DNA of 64,000 nt from Paraburkholderia phenoliruptrix (GTDB taxonomy: Bacteria; Pseudomonadota; Gammaproteobacteria; Burkholderiales; Burkholderiaceae): the NCBI RefSeq assembly GCF_019511605.1, contig NZ_JAEUAV010000001.1, positions 186,001-250,000 on the forward strand. Reading direction: 5' to 3'. The number at the start of each line of letters is the position of its first letter. The stretch's first letter is position 1. Below are positions 16,114-28,754 of the stretch, piece after piece. A model generated the notes under the pieces. It searched no databases and was not told where the DNA came from. It was given only the letters and a program-made list of their open reading frames with translations. The translations under genes were made by a program, and so were the position numbers.

Positions 16114-16449
16114 GCGAACTGGATCGAGTACCGCAAGAAGCTGGTTGGACGCATCGGCGAAATCGGCAAGCTGTCGCCGGATATGGTGAAGGGCTACCAG
16201 GCGCTGTCGGGTGCGGAACAGAAAACCGATCTGCCCGGCGCGAAAACGCGCGAACTGATTTCGCTGGCGCTCGCCCTCAGGTCGCGCTGCGACGGCTGTA
16301 TCAGCGTGCATACCGCCGAAGCGCTGAAGCATGGCGCCATGCGTGGCGAAATCGCCTAGGCGCTCGGCGTGGCGGTCGCCACCAACGTCGGCGCGGCGAT
16401 GGTGTACTCCGCGCGGACCATGGACGCCGTGGCCGCGCATTCGGCGACG
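16114..16449 (+). pseudogene. Carboxymuconolactone decarboxylase (AhpD-like) pseudogene
   Basis: Reading from 16117 gives NWIEYRKKLVGRIGE, then KTRELISLALALRSRCDGCISVHTAEALKHGA in short stretches, the CxxC-containing CMD/AhpD fold with Cys-Asp-Gly-Cys and the following His. After codon 80 there is an amber stop (TAG at 16357-16359) where the family has Glu (EIA-stop-ALGVAVATN); the homology continues in the same frame for about 30 codons. The initiator ATG expected just before NWIEY is also absent (GCG). Both lesions support a decayed gene. The intact protein would be a small peroxidase-like or decarboxylase enzyme. Confidence 0.82.
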
Positions 16450-16476
16450 CGGCTGCCTGGGGTGACGCGATCAGCG

Positions 16477-16523
16477 CGGCATTTGGCAAATGCCGGGAAA
16501 ACCTGCGAGACTGATTTCCCGGC
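16477..16523. repeat. Two adjacent inverted repeats upstream of the helicase gene
   Basis: One near-perfect palindrome, CGGCATTTG-G-CAAATGCCG, spans 16477-16495. An overlapping pair, GCCGGGAAA (16492-16500) and TTTCCCGGC (16515-16523), has a 14-nt loop. They follow the pseudogene and lie 76 bp before the helicase ATG; they could be an old terminator or an operator. Confidence 0.6.
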
Positions 16524-16598
16524 CTCGCCGGGCTACGCTGTCGGCGCACGGGGATTGCGTCGCTGGATATCGGGCGTCGCGCCCCCAACTAAGCTCCC

Positions 16599-21389
<4,791 letters not shown>

Positions 21390-21612
21390 ACGCGATCTGC
21401 GCAGTACGCGCGGCGTGTAGAGAATGCCTCATCCGACATCGTTCGGAGTGCCTCTTTTACCGATTAAGGCGTGCGCCGCGCGAGCCGCGTCATTCACGTT
21501 TATGTCCCGAATTTCAGTGGCTTCGCTACAATGAGCCCGTCTTTAAGTATGATGAAGACTGTCTGCCGCTATCCGCCGTCAGGGCCGAAACGGCACACCG
21601 CCCGGGGATCCC

Positions 21613-23616
21613 ATGAATGACGACCAACACGAGCAGGTGCTTTATGCGCAGTTCGGCACAAGCAGCCCTTGCTGGCGTCTGTCGAGCGACAGCAATGCGC
21701 TCGAACTGACGCCAGTCACGGGCGACGTGCCAGCCAACGTGGCCATTCCGCTGAATCCCCAGCAGGCAGCGCAGATCCGCTGCCTCACGGGTATCACGTC
21801 GCACCTGGTTCTCGACGTGCGAATGTTCGGCGAGCCGCTGCGGCTGCATCTGGTGGGCAGAAAGATCAACAGCAGCAACTGGGCCGGCACCGCCTCCGCT
21901 TATGACGACACCGAATCTGTCGCGCGCGATCTGATGCACGGTCTGTCGTTCGCGGAACAGGTGGTGTCCGAAGTCAATTCGGTCGTGGTGATCGTCGACC
22001 GGCACGGGCGTATCCAGCGCTTTAACCGGCTCGCAGAAGAACTCACCGGCGTGAAGGAAGAGAACATTGTCGGGCGCAATGTATGGGCGCTTTTCATGTC
22101 CTCCGAAGACGGCGCCGCGTCGAGCCAGAACATTACGGGCTTCTTCAATCGCGGCGTGTCGTATGAAGTGGAACGGCGCGTGAAAACGCTGCAGGGCGAA
22201 CGGCTCTTTCTGTTTCGCAACAAGTTCGTGCAAAGCGGCAGCGGCGTGGACGAGCAATACCTGATCTGCTCGGGCACCGACATCACCGAGGAACGCCTCG
22301 CGCAGGAGCGTCTCACGCAGCTTGCGAACACGGATTCGCTTACCGGACTCGCCAATCGCAATGCGATTCAGGACAAGATCCGCAGCGCGATAGAAGAAGC
22401 CGCTACCGGCGAATCGGTCGGCGTGCTGTTTCTCGATCTGGACAACTTCAAGAAGGTCAACGACCACTACGGCCATGTGTTCGGCGACCGTCTGATTCGC
22501 GACGTGTCCGCGGCAATCGGCGCGTGCCTGAACGAAGGCGACACGCTCGCGCGGCTCGGCGGCGACGAGTTCATCGTGCTCGCGGCCAAGGGCACGGCGC
22601 AGGAACTGGAAGCCACCGCGCAGCGCATACTCGAGCGCATGCGTACGCCCTTCAGCCTCGGGCTTGTCGAGGTGTATACGGGCTGCTCGATCGGCATCGC
22701 GCGTTATCCGGAACACGGCGACAATCTCGAGTCGCTGATCCGCTCGGCCGATACCGCAATGTACGTCGCGAAAGACGCAGGCAAGCGCACGCACCGCGTG
22801 TTCTCGCCGGAAATGAACCGCAAGGTTGCCGAGTACATGTGGCTCGACACGAACCTGCGGCGCGGGCTCGAAGAAGGCCAGCTGACGCTGCACTATCAGC
22901 CGAAGCTGCTGCTTTCGACCGGCGCGGTGCAAGGCGTGGAAGCGCTGGTACGCTGGAATTCGCCGGAACGCGGGCAGATCATGCCGGCCGAGTTCATTCG
23001 TTATGCCGAAGAATCAGGTCTGATCGGCGTGCTCGGCCGCTGGGTCATGCAAACGGCCGCCAAACAGGCCGCCAAATGGAAAGCCGACGGTTACAACCTC
23101 CGTATTGCGATCAATGTGTCGGCGCGGCAACTGGTGGACACGGCCGTGGTCCGGCATTTCACCGAAGCGCTTGCCGAGGCGAGACTCGACCCCTGTCTTG
23201 TCGATGTGGAACTGACCGAGAGCTGTCTGATCGAGGACGAAGCCGCCGCAATCGACCTCATCAAGCAGTTTCGCCAGATCGGCGCGCAGGTGCATCTGGA
23301 CGACTTCGGGACCGGCTATTCGTCGCTCTCGCAATTGGGCCGCATTCCGCTTGACGTAATCAAGCTCGATCGCAGTTTCGTGCGTTCCATCAACACCGAC
23401 TCCAAAGCGCAAGCGCTGGTGCGCTCGATGGTCGTGGTCGCGCAGGAACTGGGTTTCAAGGTAGTCGCCGAAGGTATCGAAACGGAGTCCGAAGAGGCGT
23501 TCATGAAGGGGCTGGATGTCGAATACGTGCAGGGTTATCTGTACGCGCACCCTATGCCCGCCGCGGATTTCGAGCGCTGGCTGCAGGACCGGCAGAAGCT
23601 CAGGCTGATCGCCTGA
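21613..23616 (+). CDS. rpfR: BDSF receptor RpfR: FI-PAS-GGDEF-EAL c-di-GMP enzyme
   Basis: A 667-residue cytoplasmic signalling protein. Domain order: RpfF-interaction region (1-95), PAS sensor (about 112-228), GGDEF (about 235-395; intact GGDEF at 316-320) and EAL (about 415-660; EAL at 443-445, later DDFGTGYSS). In Burkholderia RpfR, cis-2-dodecenoic acid (BDSF) binds the PAS domain and raises phosphodiesterase activity, lowering c-di-GMP and changing biofilm and virulence traits. Length, domain order and the EAL position match that protein. It converges on rpfF with 42 bp between stops. Both catalytic motifs look intact, so both synthesis and breakdown are possible. It is also related to PdeR/YciR, but the neighbour decides the call. 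Confidence 0.92.
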   Translation: MNDDQHEQVLYAQFGTSSPCWRLSSDSNALELTPVTGDVPANVAIPLNPQQAAQIRCLTGITSHLVLDVRMFGEPLRLHLVGRKINSSNWAGTASAYDDTESVARDLMHGLSFAEQVVSEVNSVVVIVDRHGRIQRFNRLAEELTGVKEENIVGRNVWALFMSSEDGAASSQNITGFFNRGVSYEVERRVKTLQGERLFLFRNKFVQSGSGVDEQYLICSGTDITEERLAQERLTQLANTDSLTGLANRNAIQDKIRSAIEEAATGESVGVLFLDLDNFKKVNDHYGHVFGDRLIRDVSAAIGACLNEGDTLARLGGDEFIVLAAKGTAQELEATAQRILERMRTPFSLGLVEVYTGCSIGIARYPEHGDNLESLIRSADTAMYVAKDAGKRTHRVFSPEMNRKVAEYMWLDTNLRRGLEEGQLTLHYQPKLLLSTGAVQGVEALVRWNSPERGQIMPAEFIRYAEESGLIGVLGRWVMQTAAKQAAKWKADGYNLRIAINVSARQLVDTAVVRHFTEALAEARLDPCLVDVELTESCLIEDEAAAIDLIKQFRQIGAQVHLDDFGTGYSSLSQLGRIPLDVIKLDRSFVRSINTDSKAQALVRSMVVVAQELGFKVVAEGIETESEEAFMKGLDVEYVQGYLYAHPMPAADFERWLQDRQKLRLIA

Positions 23617-23658
23617 GCTTGCGAGCGGCACCCCGCGCGCTGGCCGCGCCGGCATGAT

Positions 23659-24546
23659 TCAGCCGAAATTGGCTGCGCTCGCAGCCGTCTGCCGCAGGTT
23701 GGAAGTGCGGCGGTTTTGCAGCATCACGAGCCGCTCCATAAAGGCGAGATCTTTCTCTTCTATCATGAAGGCGGCGTCCACCCAGTCCTCGGTAATCTCC
23801 ATCAGTTCCGCGCGCGGCAGTTGCAGCACGCGCTGGCGTGCCCGCAGCATCGCGCGAATGCCGTTCATTTTCGGCTTGAGCGTGTCGATGAAAGTGCGGG
23901 TCGCCACATAGGCGTCGCCGGGCTCGAACAGTTGATCGACGAGACCCTTTTCTCTATGCCACTCCGCGGTATGCGATTCGCCCGCGCCGATCAGTTCCTC
24001 GGCGAGGCGCATGCCCGCCTTGCGTGCCACGAGCGAATAGCCGCCCATACCGGGAAACAGATTGAACGCGATCTCGGGAAAGCCCATCCGCGCGTCCGAC
24101 TGAGCCAGCAGAAAATGATGCGCGAGCGCCGCCTCGAAGCCGCCGCCGAGCGCCGTGCCCTCCACCATCGCAATGGAAATCGCGCCGGTATCGAAGCCGC
24201 GCGCCGCTGCGTGCACGCAGTCGACGCAGGCGCGCGCGTAAGCCATGAGCGCCTGGCGCTTGCCGGAGCGGATTGCGTCGGCGAAGAAATTCAGGTCGCC
24301 GCCCACGTTGTAGATGTTCGGGATCAGCGAACCCGTCACCCAGAAGTCGATTGGCAGCCCCGACTCGCGCGCCGCCTGGGCGAGCCCGAGAATGTCGTGG
24401 ACCAGATCGAGGTTGAAACAGGGACGCGGCTGCGCGCGCAGCATCATCCACATGACATTGCGGCCTTCTTCGTAATAGGCCGAGATTTGCGACAGATTGC
24501 CGGCTTCGAGGAACGGGCGGCAGGCGTGATGGTTTTGTAGATTCAT
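23659..24546 (-). CDS. rpfF: BDSF synthase RpfF (enoyl-CoA hydratase/thioesterase family)
   Basis: A 295-residue crotonase-fold enzyme that makes the diffusible signal cis-2-dodecenoic acid by dehydrating 3-hydroxyacyl-ACP and releasing the fatty acid. The crotonase core shows GTALGGGFEAALAHH and MGFPEIAFNLFPGMGG. The two catalytic glutamates of RpfF correspond to E138 (GFEAA) and E158 (FPEIA), both present. NVGGDLNFFADAIR (about 80-93) is a typical RpfF stretch. AAAGGA lies 7-8 nt before ATG. Its neighbour rpfR encodes the receptor. A near-palindrome 26 bp upstream may control expression. Confidence 0.92.
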   Translation of the reverse strand: MNLQNHHACRPFLEAGNLSQISAYYEEGRNVMWMMLRAQPRPCFNLDLVHDILGLAQAARESGLPIDFWVTGSLIPNIYNVGGDLNFFADAIRSGKRQALMAYARACVDCVHAAARGFDTGAISIAMVEGTALGGGFEAALAHHFLLAQSDARMGFPEIAFNLFPGMGGYSLVARKAGMRLAEELIGAGESHTAEWHREKGLVDQLFEPGDAYVATRTFIDTLKPKMNGIRAMLRARQRVLQLPRAELMEITEDWVDAAFMIEEKDLAFMERLVMLQNRRTSNLRQTAASAANFG

Positions 24547-24571
24547 TTGAGCGGTCCTTTAAGGTTAAACA

Positions 24572-24589
24572 CTGACATTGCAATGCCAG
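24572..24589 (-). promoter_or_regulatory. 18-bp near-palindrome upstream of rpfF
   Basis: CTGACATTGCAATGCCAG is symmetric except for one base per arm, centred on CATTGCAATG. It sits 26 bp before the rpfF start codon, where a bound regulator would overlap the promoter. The binding protein is unknown. Confidence 0.55.
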
Positions 24590-25140
24590 CCTAAAACAGA
24601 CCGGAATACGATGGGAGCGGGATAACCAACAGATCAATGCAACGAACCTACGAATCCTTGCAGAGCGGGCATCCCCGCAGCGCCTGTCAAGACGCGCACG
24701 TGCGCTACCGCGCAAACGCTTGCGCGAGGAAGATGCGCGAAATAGGACGAAATTGCGCGCCGTCGTCGCATAGGCAGGCTGAGCCGGCGAGAGAACATGC
24801 GCCTTGCAAATCTGAAAGAAAAACAATAAAGCCGGATTAGACGCTCTATCGCTTGAGGCTTTCCTCCAGTGTCTTCAGTTCGTTTCTGGCGAATATGACG
24901 AAGAGGTCTTTCATAAAACCGTAGTCATTTTGCATATCGGCAAACGCGAAGCGAGAGACTAGATGACGCCACAACAATCTGCCACGCAATAACCGTGGCG
25001 AGACGACTGTGTGGAGCAGCAAGTGTGGCCACCGCGATGGCAGGCGGATCGGATGGGATCGGAATAAAGCGGCTCGTCGGCTGTTCTCAGTTGCAACCGG
25101 CTTAACGGGCCGTCAATCGCATTCCCGGAACCCCTACAAG
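24590..25140. other. Intergenic region between rpfF and the P450 gene, with a possible gene remnant
   Basis: About 550 bp between divergent genes, with lower GC than its surroundings in 24770-24950. Except for the short minus-strand frame at 24846-24935 no coding sequence stands out. Promoters of both flanking genes must lie here; no consensus elements could be assigned. Confidence 0.4.
24846..24935 (-). CDS. Possible small protein or C-terminal gene remnant (29 residues)
   Basis: The frame reads MQNDYGFMKDLFVIFAR followed by NELKTLEESLKR and TAG. Composition is strikingly protein-like (amphipathic helix, charged C-terminus) against a background of chance frames. The frame stays open for at least 40 codons upstream of this ATG, so it may be the 3' end of a decayed gene rather than a complete one. 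No ribosome site or family is recognised. Confidence 0.3.
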   Translation of the reverse strand: MQNDYGFMKDLFVIFARNELKTLEESLKR

Positions 25141-26340
25141 ATGAATTTTGCCACCTTCTCGTCACCTGCTTTTTTCGCCGACCCTTATCCCCTCTATGAA
25201 AAGGTGCGCGAAGCAGGGCCGCTGCTCACCGCGGGCCCTTCCGCGCTCGTCACGGGCCGCTTTGAAATAATCGACGCGCTGCTGCGCGACCGGCGCATGG
25301 GCAAGAGCTATCTGCAAAGCGTGCGTGCACGTTATGGCGATGCCGCGACGCACTACCCGGTGTTCCAGGCGCTCAGCCGCACGTTCCTGATGATGAACCC
25401 GCCATCTCATACGAAGCTTCGCACGCTTCTTATGAAGGCCTTCAACGCAAGGCAAATCGAAAAGCTGAAAGATATTGTCGAGGCAACCAGCGGCGCCCTT
25501 CTCGACCGTATCGGTTCAAAGGCCGAATTCGATCTGGTGAGCGAATACGCGCTGCCGTTGCCGGTCGAGATTATCTGTCGTCTCCTCGCCATCCCGTCTT
25601 CGCACGGCACTGAACTGGGCGAAGCTGCGAGCCGTCTCGTGGCCGCGTTCGACCTCGCTCCGCTCGACGAAGCAGCGCTCGGCGCGGCAAATGAAGCAGC
25701 GCTCACACTGGAGCGGTACTTCCTCGATGTGGTCGAACAGCGGCGCGCGGATCCCGGCGACGACATCATCTCGTCGCTCGCGAGTGTGGAAGACGAAGGC
25801 ACGAAACTGACCGACGACGAGATCGTCTCGAACGTAATCCTGCTGTTCATTGCCGGTCACGAGACCACGTCGAACATGATCGGCAATGCGATGGTCGCGT
25901 TATTCCGCCATCCGCCGCAACTGGAAATGCTCAAGCGCGATAGCACACTGGTTCCAAAGGCTGTCGCCGAATGCATGCGCTACGACGGCGCTGTGCAAAT
26001 GGTGGTACGCACGGCCTTCGAAGAAGTGGTCGTGAAAGACGTCACGCTGCCAGCCGGAAGCATAGTTTTCATGCTGATCGGCGCGGCTAATCGCGACCCC
26101 TCGGTCTTTTCTCACCCGGATCGACTCGACTTTGCTCGCGGCGCCAACGTGCCCTCGCTCTCGTTTGGTGCCGGCATTCATCATTGTCTCGGCGCACGGC
26201 TCGCATTGCTCGAACTGGAAGTGGCGATAGGCAGTCTGCTCGCCCGCTTTCCGTACATGCAACCGACACAGCTGGACCAGTTGAGATGGCATGCGCGAAA
26301 TAACCTGCGCGGCGTGCAGGAGCTTCGGATTCGCACTTAA
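25141..26340 (+). CDS. Cytochrome P450
   Basis: A 399-residue soluble bacterial class I P450. The I-helix oxygen-activation motif AGHETT is at 239-244, the ExxR motif ECMR at 277-280, and the haem-binding loop FGAGIHHCLG places the axial thiolate at Cys349. ATG at 25141 gives the normal N-terminus; the longer frame upstream is unlike the family. Electrons would come from a ferredoxin/reductase pair not encoded in the window. Substrate unknown; the gene is divergent from rpfF, so control by or action on the fatty-acid signal is conceivable but unproved. Confidence 0.93.
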   Translation: MNFATFSSPAFFADPYPLYEKVREAGPLLTAGPSALVTGRFEIIDALLRDRRMGKSYLQSVRARYGDAATHYPVFQALSRTFLMMNPPSHTKLRTLLMKAFNARQIEKLKDIVEATSGALLDRIGSKAEFDLVSEYALPLPVEIICRLLAIPSSHGTELGEAASRLVAAFDLAPLDEAALGAANEAALTLERYFLDVVEQRRADPGDDIISSLASVEDEGTKLTDDEIVSNVILLFIAGHETTSNMIGNAMVALFRHPPQLEMLKRDSTLVPKAVAECMRYDGAVQMVVRTAFEEVVVKDVTLPAGSIVFMLIGAANRDPSVFSHPDRLDFARGANVPSLSFGAGIHHCLGARLALLELEVAIGSLLARFPYMQPTQLDQLRWHARNNLRGVQELRIRT

Positions 26341-26541
26341 GGTGCCGACGACTGTGCGATGCAATCACCTCTGTCCGCTCGCGATAGCCCGGTCAGTTAT
26401 AACCCGCGCCGCCCACGTGTTGTGCAGGATGCACCGGCCACGCTGTAGGGCGAATCGCATTGTCGCGCGCAACAACGCATTGACCCTTTGCTTTGAACTA
26501 CGGCCCCGTGTCGGCTACTTCTGCCTTGCCACCACCAGATC

Positions 26542-26991
26542 ATGACGACCCTTTCGCATATGCTGCTCCTGTACGATGGAACGGCCGAATCGCAAGCTGC
26601 GCTCAGCCGCTGCAAGCAGCTCTCGCTCGCATTGAAGGCACATGTAGATGTCGTGTCGGTCGTCGATCCGGACAGTGCAAACGCGACGTGTGCAGGCATG
26701 CTCAGCGAGCTTGCTTACGCGTATCTTGAAGAGCTCGGTCGCCGCACGCTGTCCACCGCGGTAGACGAATTGATACAGCACGGGGTGACGGCGCATGGAT
26801 ATCTGTCAGTCGGGTGCAAGGCGGATGCCATTTTCCGCCACGCGGCCTCTTCGCCGCCGGATATCGTCGTGATTGGACACCGCTTGCAGAGGGGGCTCGC
26901 GCGCTGGTGGGGCGAGCGCCCCGTTCATGTCGATCTCGCCGATCGTCTGCGAGGTTCGACCATCGTGACGGTTACGCTGCCGGATGCATAA
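26542..26991 (+). CDS. Universal stress protein (UspA family)
   Basis: A 149-residue cytoplasmic protein with one Usp domain: N-terminal strand MLLLYDGTAESQAAL, then DVVSVVDPDS, and the C-terminal nucleotide loop region IVVIGHRLQRGLARWWGE with STIVTVTL. The usual ATP-binding G-x2-G-x9-G(S/T) pattern is only partly kept (GHRLQRG...GST), so ATP binding is uncertain. It is 200 bp downstream of the P450 on the same strand. No clear ribosome site precedes the ATG; a second Met six codons in could be used. Confidence 0.85.
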   Translation: MTTLSHMLLLYDGTAESQAALSRCKQLSLALKAHVDVVSVVDPDSANATCAGMLSELAYAYLEELGRRTLSTAVDELIQHGVTAHGYLSVGCKADAIFRHAASSPPDIVVIGHRLQRGLARWWGERPVHVDLADRLRGSTIVTVTLPDA

Positions 26992-27089
26992 GGAGGCCGC
27001 AATCATCGCGAATGATTGAGGCCGTGATGCGCGAGTGAGCAGCGCGGCTACCTGAACGCCCACCGGCCGCGCGCTGAGAAGCGGCACCA

Positions 27090-27611
27090 CTACTGATAGA
27101 ACACGTAATCCGCGAGATACGGCGAACTGCCGACCTGTCCTTGAGTAGTGCATGCTCCCGCCGGCATCACGCCTCCAACGGTATGAATTCGCTGTACATA
27201 CCGCACCGCCGACAGCACGCCGCTGCCCGCAGTGGAATGCGTCTGAAGCAACAGTTGCGGCACGCTCGCCTGGTTGTCGCTGGGGCGCTGGCTTAGCACA
27301 CGTCCGACGATCCGGCTGCCGTCTTCCGCTTCCCACGACGGCCCCGCCGCATGACGGACCGCCGCATGACCGCTGCGGTCGAACAGTGTGGCTTGCGGAC
27401 TCTGAAACACCCATCCGAGCCGATGCTGCGCATCGAACTCGCATGAATAGATCTGTATGCCCGAGGCGGTCAGCGTCATGATGGGTTGACCCTGCGGCGG
27501 ATCGATCGACGCCGCCGCAGGAGCGGCCGGCGCGAGCGCGCAAGCGCCCAGTGCCAGGACGCTCACGGTAAGGGCGACCATGGCAGTTGACTGTAGGTAT
27601 TTCGTCGACAT
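27090..27611 (-). CDS. DUF3455 lipoprotein
   Basis: A 173-residue exported protein. The signal ends in a lipobox (LALGAC, Cys24), so it is probably an outer- or inner-membrane lipoprotein. The DUF3455 domain (about 45-170) shows IQIYSCEFD, LGWVFQSPQATLFD, HAAGPSWEAEDGS and a C-terminal YLADYVFYQ. The family is uncharacterised and common in soil proteobacteria and fungi. An AAGG ribosome site is weak. It follows the SOD gene by 49 bp on the same strand, so the two may be co-transcribed. Confidence 0.85.
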   Translation of the reverse strand: MSTKYLQSTAMVALTVSVLALGACALAPAAPAAASIDPPQGQPIMTLTASGIQIYSCEFDAQHRLGWVFQSPQATLFDRSGHAAVRHAAGPSWEAEDGSRIVGRVLSQRPSDNQASVPQLLLQTHSTAGSGVLSAVRYVQRIHTVGGVMPAGACTTQGQVGSSPYLADYVFYQ

Positions 27612-27660
27612 TTTGGGCCTTGAATGAACGGTTAAGCACTCGCGAGGACCGCACGCACGG

Positions 27661-28434
27661 TCAAACGCGCTCCAGGTTAGCCGATGCGAACGCCCAGTTC
27701 AAATGATGCGAGACGGCCGCCACCAGATAGTCAGGACGCCGATTCTGATAGTCCAGATAGTACGCATGCTCCCACACGTCGACGGTAAGCAGCGGCGCAA
27801 GACCGCGCGTGAACGGCGTTTCTGCATTGCTCGTCTTGACTACCGCGAGTTCGCCGCGATCCACGACCAACCAGCCCCAGCCGCTGCCGAATTGCGACGC
27901 CGACGTGGCCACCAGCGCTTTTGAAAGCGCTTCGACAGAACCGAACTTGCGTTCTATCGCTGCCTGAAGCTTCGCGCTGGGCGCTGTCGCCGCAGACGCC
28001 GGGCTCAATGAGTTCCAGTAGAAGTTGTGATTCCACGCCTGCGCAGCGTTGTTGAATACGTCGGCAAGCGCGGGTTGATCGTGTGACTGCATGATGATCT
28101 GTTCAAGCGTGGCCTGCTCCAGCGGCGTGCCGGCCAGCAGTTTGTGCAGATTGTCAAAGTACGCACGGTGATGTTTGCCGTAGTGAATGCCAATCGTACG
28201 TGACGAAATGGTCGGCTCAAGAGCATCCTGTGCATAGGGCAACGGCGGCAGTGTCTGCGGAGAAGCCCCGAGATAGGCGGGAACGACAGAAAGCGTTGGC
28301 TTTTCAGCGCTTGCCGAGCGCGTGGACGATTCTTGCCGCGTGTCGCCGAAAGCAAAGCGCGAGAGACCGGCACCGATAGAAGCCAGCGACCCGGCTGCAA
28401 TCAGACGGCGGCGAGAAATAAGTGAATTGAGCAT
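27661..28434 (-). CDS. Fe/Mn superoxide dismutase with Tat signal peptide
   Basis: A 257-residue exported superoxide dismutase. The N-terminus has a twin-arginine motif (SRRRLIAAG, residues 7-15) and hydrophobic stretch, then a 30-residue linker before the enzyme (LPPLPYAQDALEP at about 62). Metal ligands are H84 (GIHYGKHH), H136 (AWNHNFYW), D219 and H223 (DVWEHAYYLDY). Most Fe/Mn SODs are cytoplasmic; folding with metal inside followed by Tat export would place this one in the periplasm. The ATG at 28434 has GGTGA upstream and is preferred to a GTG three codons earlier. It is followed by a DUF3455 lipoprotein. Confidence 0.9.
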   Translation of the reverse strand: MLNSLISRRRLIAAGSLASIGAGLSRFAFGDTRQESSTRSASAEKPTLSVVPAYLGASPQTLPPLPYAQDALEPTISSRTIGIHYGKHHRAYFDNLHKLLAGTPLEQATLEQIIMQSHDQPALADVFNNAAQAWNHNFYWNSLSPASAATAPSAKLQAAIERKFGSVEALSKALVATSASQFGSGWGWLVVDRGELAVVKTSNAETPFTRGLAPLLTVDVWEHAYYLDYQNRRPDYLVAAVSHHLNWAFASANLERV

Positions 28435-28754
28435 GACAGTCACCGTAAGTGTGGAGAAAGCGCGGCTGCCGTCCGCTTTTCCGGTCGATCATGGCCGCCC
28501 ACCCATAACAGCCGATACCGCACTGCTATTCCACCTCACGCTGAATGCAGCGAAAAACGCTCGAAAAATTTCGCACCGGCGCGACGGAATAATGTACGTC
28601 ATCGCACGTTCTCGGTAGGGACGATTCAACGATTCGCGGCATTTGCCGTCGAATCGGCGGCCGCTGCCCGCCTGTCGTCGCATGCACAACCGCGTGGACC
28701 GTCCGGTGTGGACGACCAGGTTAGTACCAACCAAACCATTCATAGGAATCCAAA
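28435..28754. promoter_or_regulatory. Divergent intergenic region with 14-bp palindrome near its right end
   Basis: The 320-bp gap separates the divergent SOD and TIGR03118 genes. GGTTAGTACCAACC at 28719-28732 has the symmetric form GGTT-N-GTAC-N-AACC and lies 22 bp before the lipoprotein ATG, a likely operator position. The rest shows no recognisable element. Confidence 0.45.

Noticed and set aside
24639..24840. 67-codon plus-strand frame in the rpfF-P450 gap
   Set aside because: Arg/Cys-rich composition and no ribosome site; looks like chance coding.
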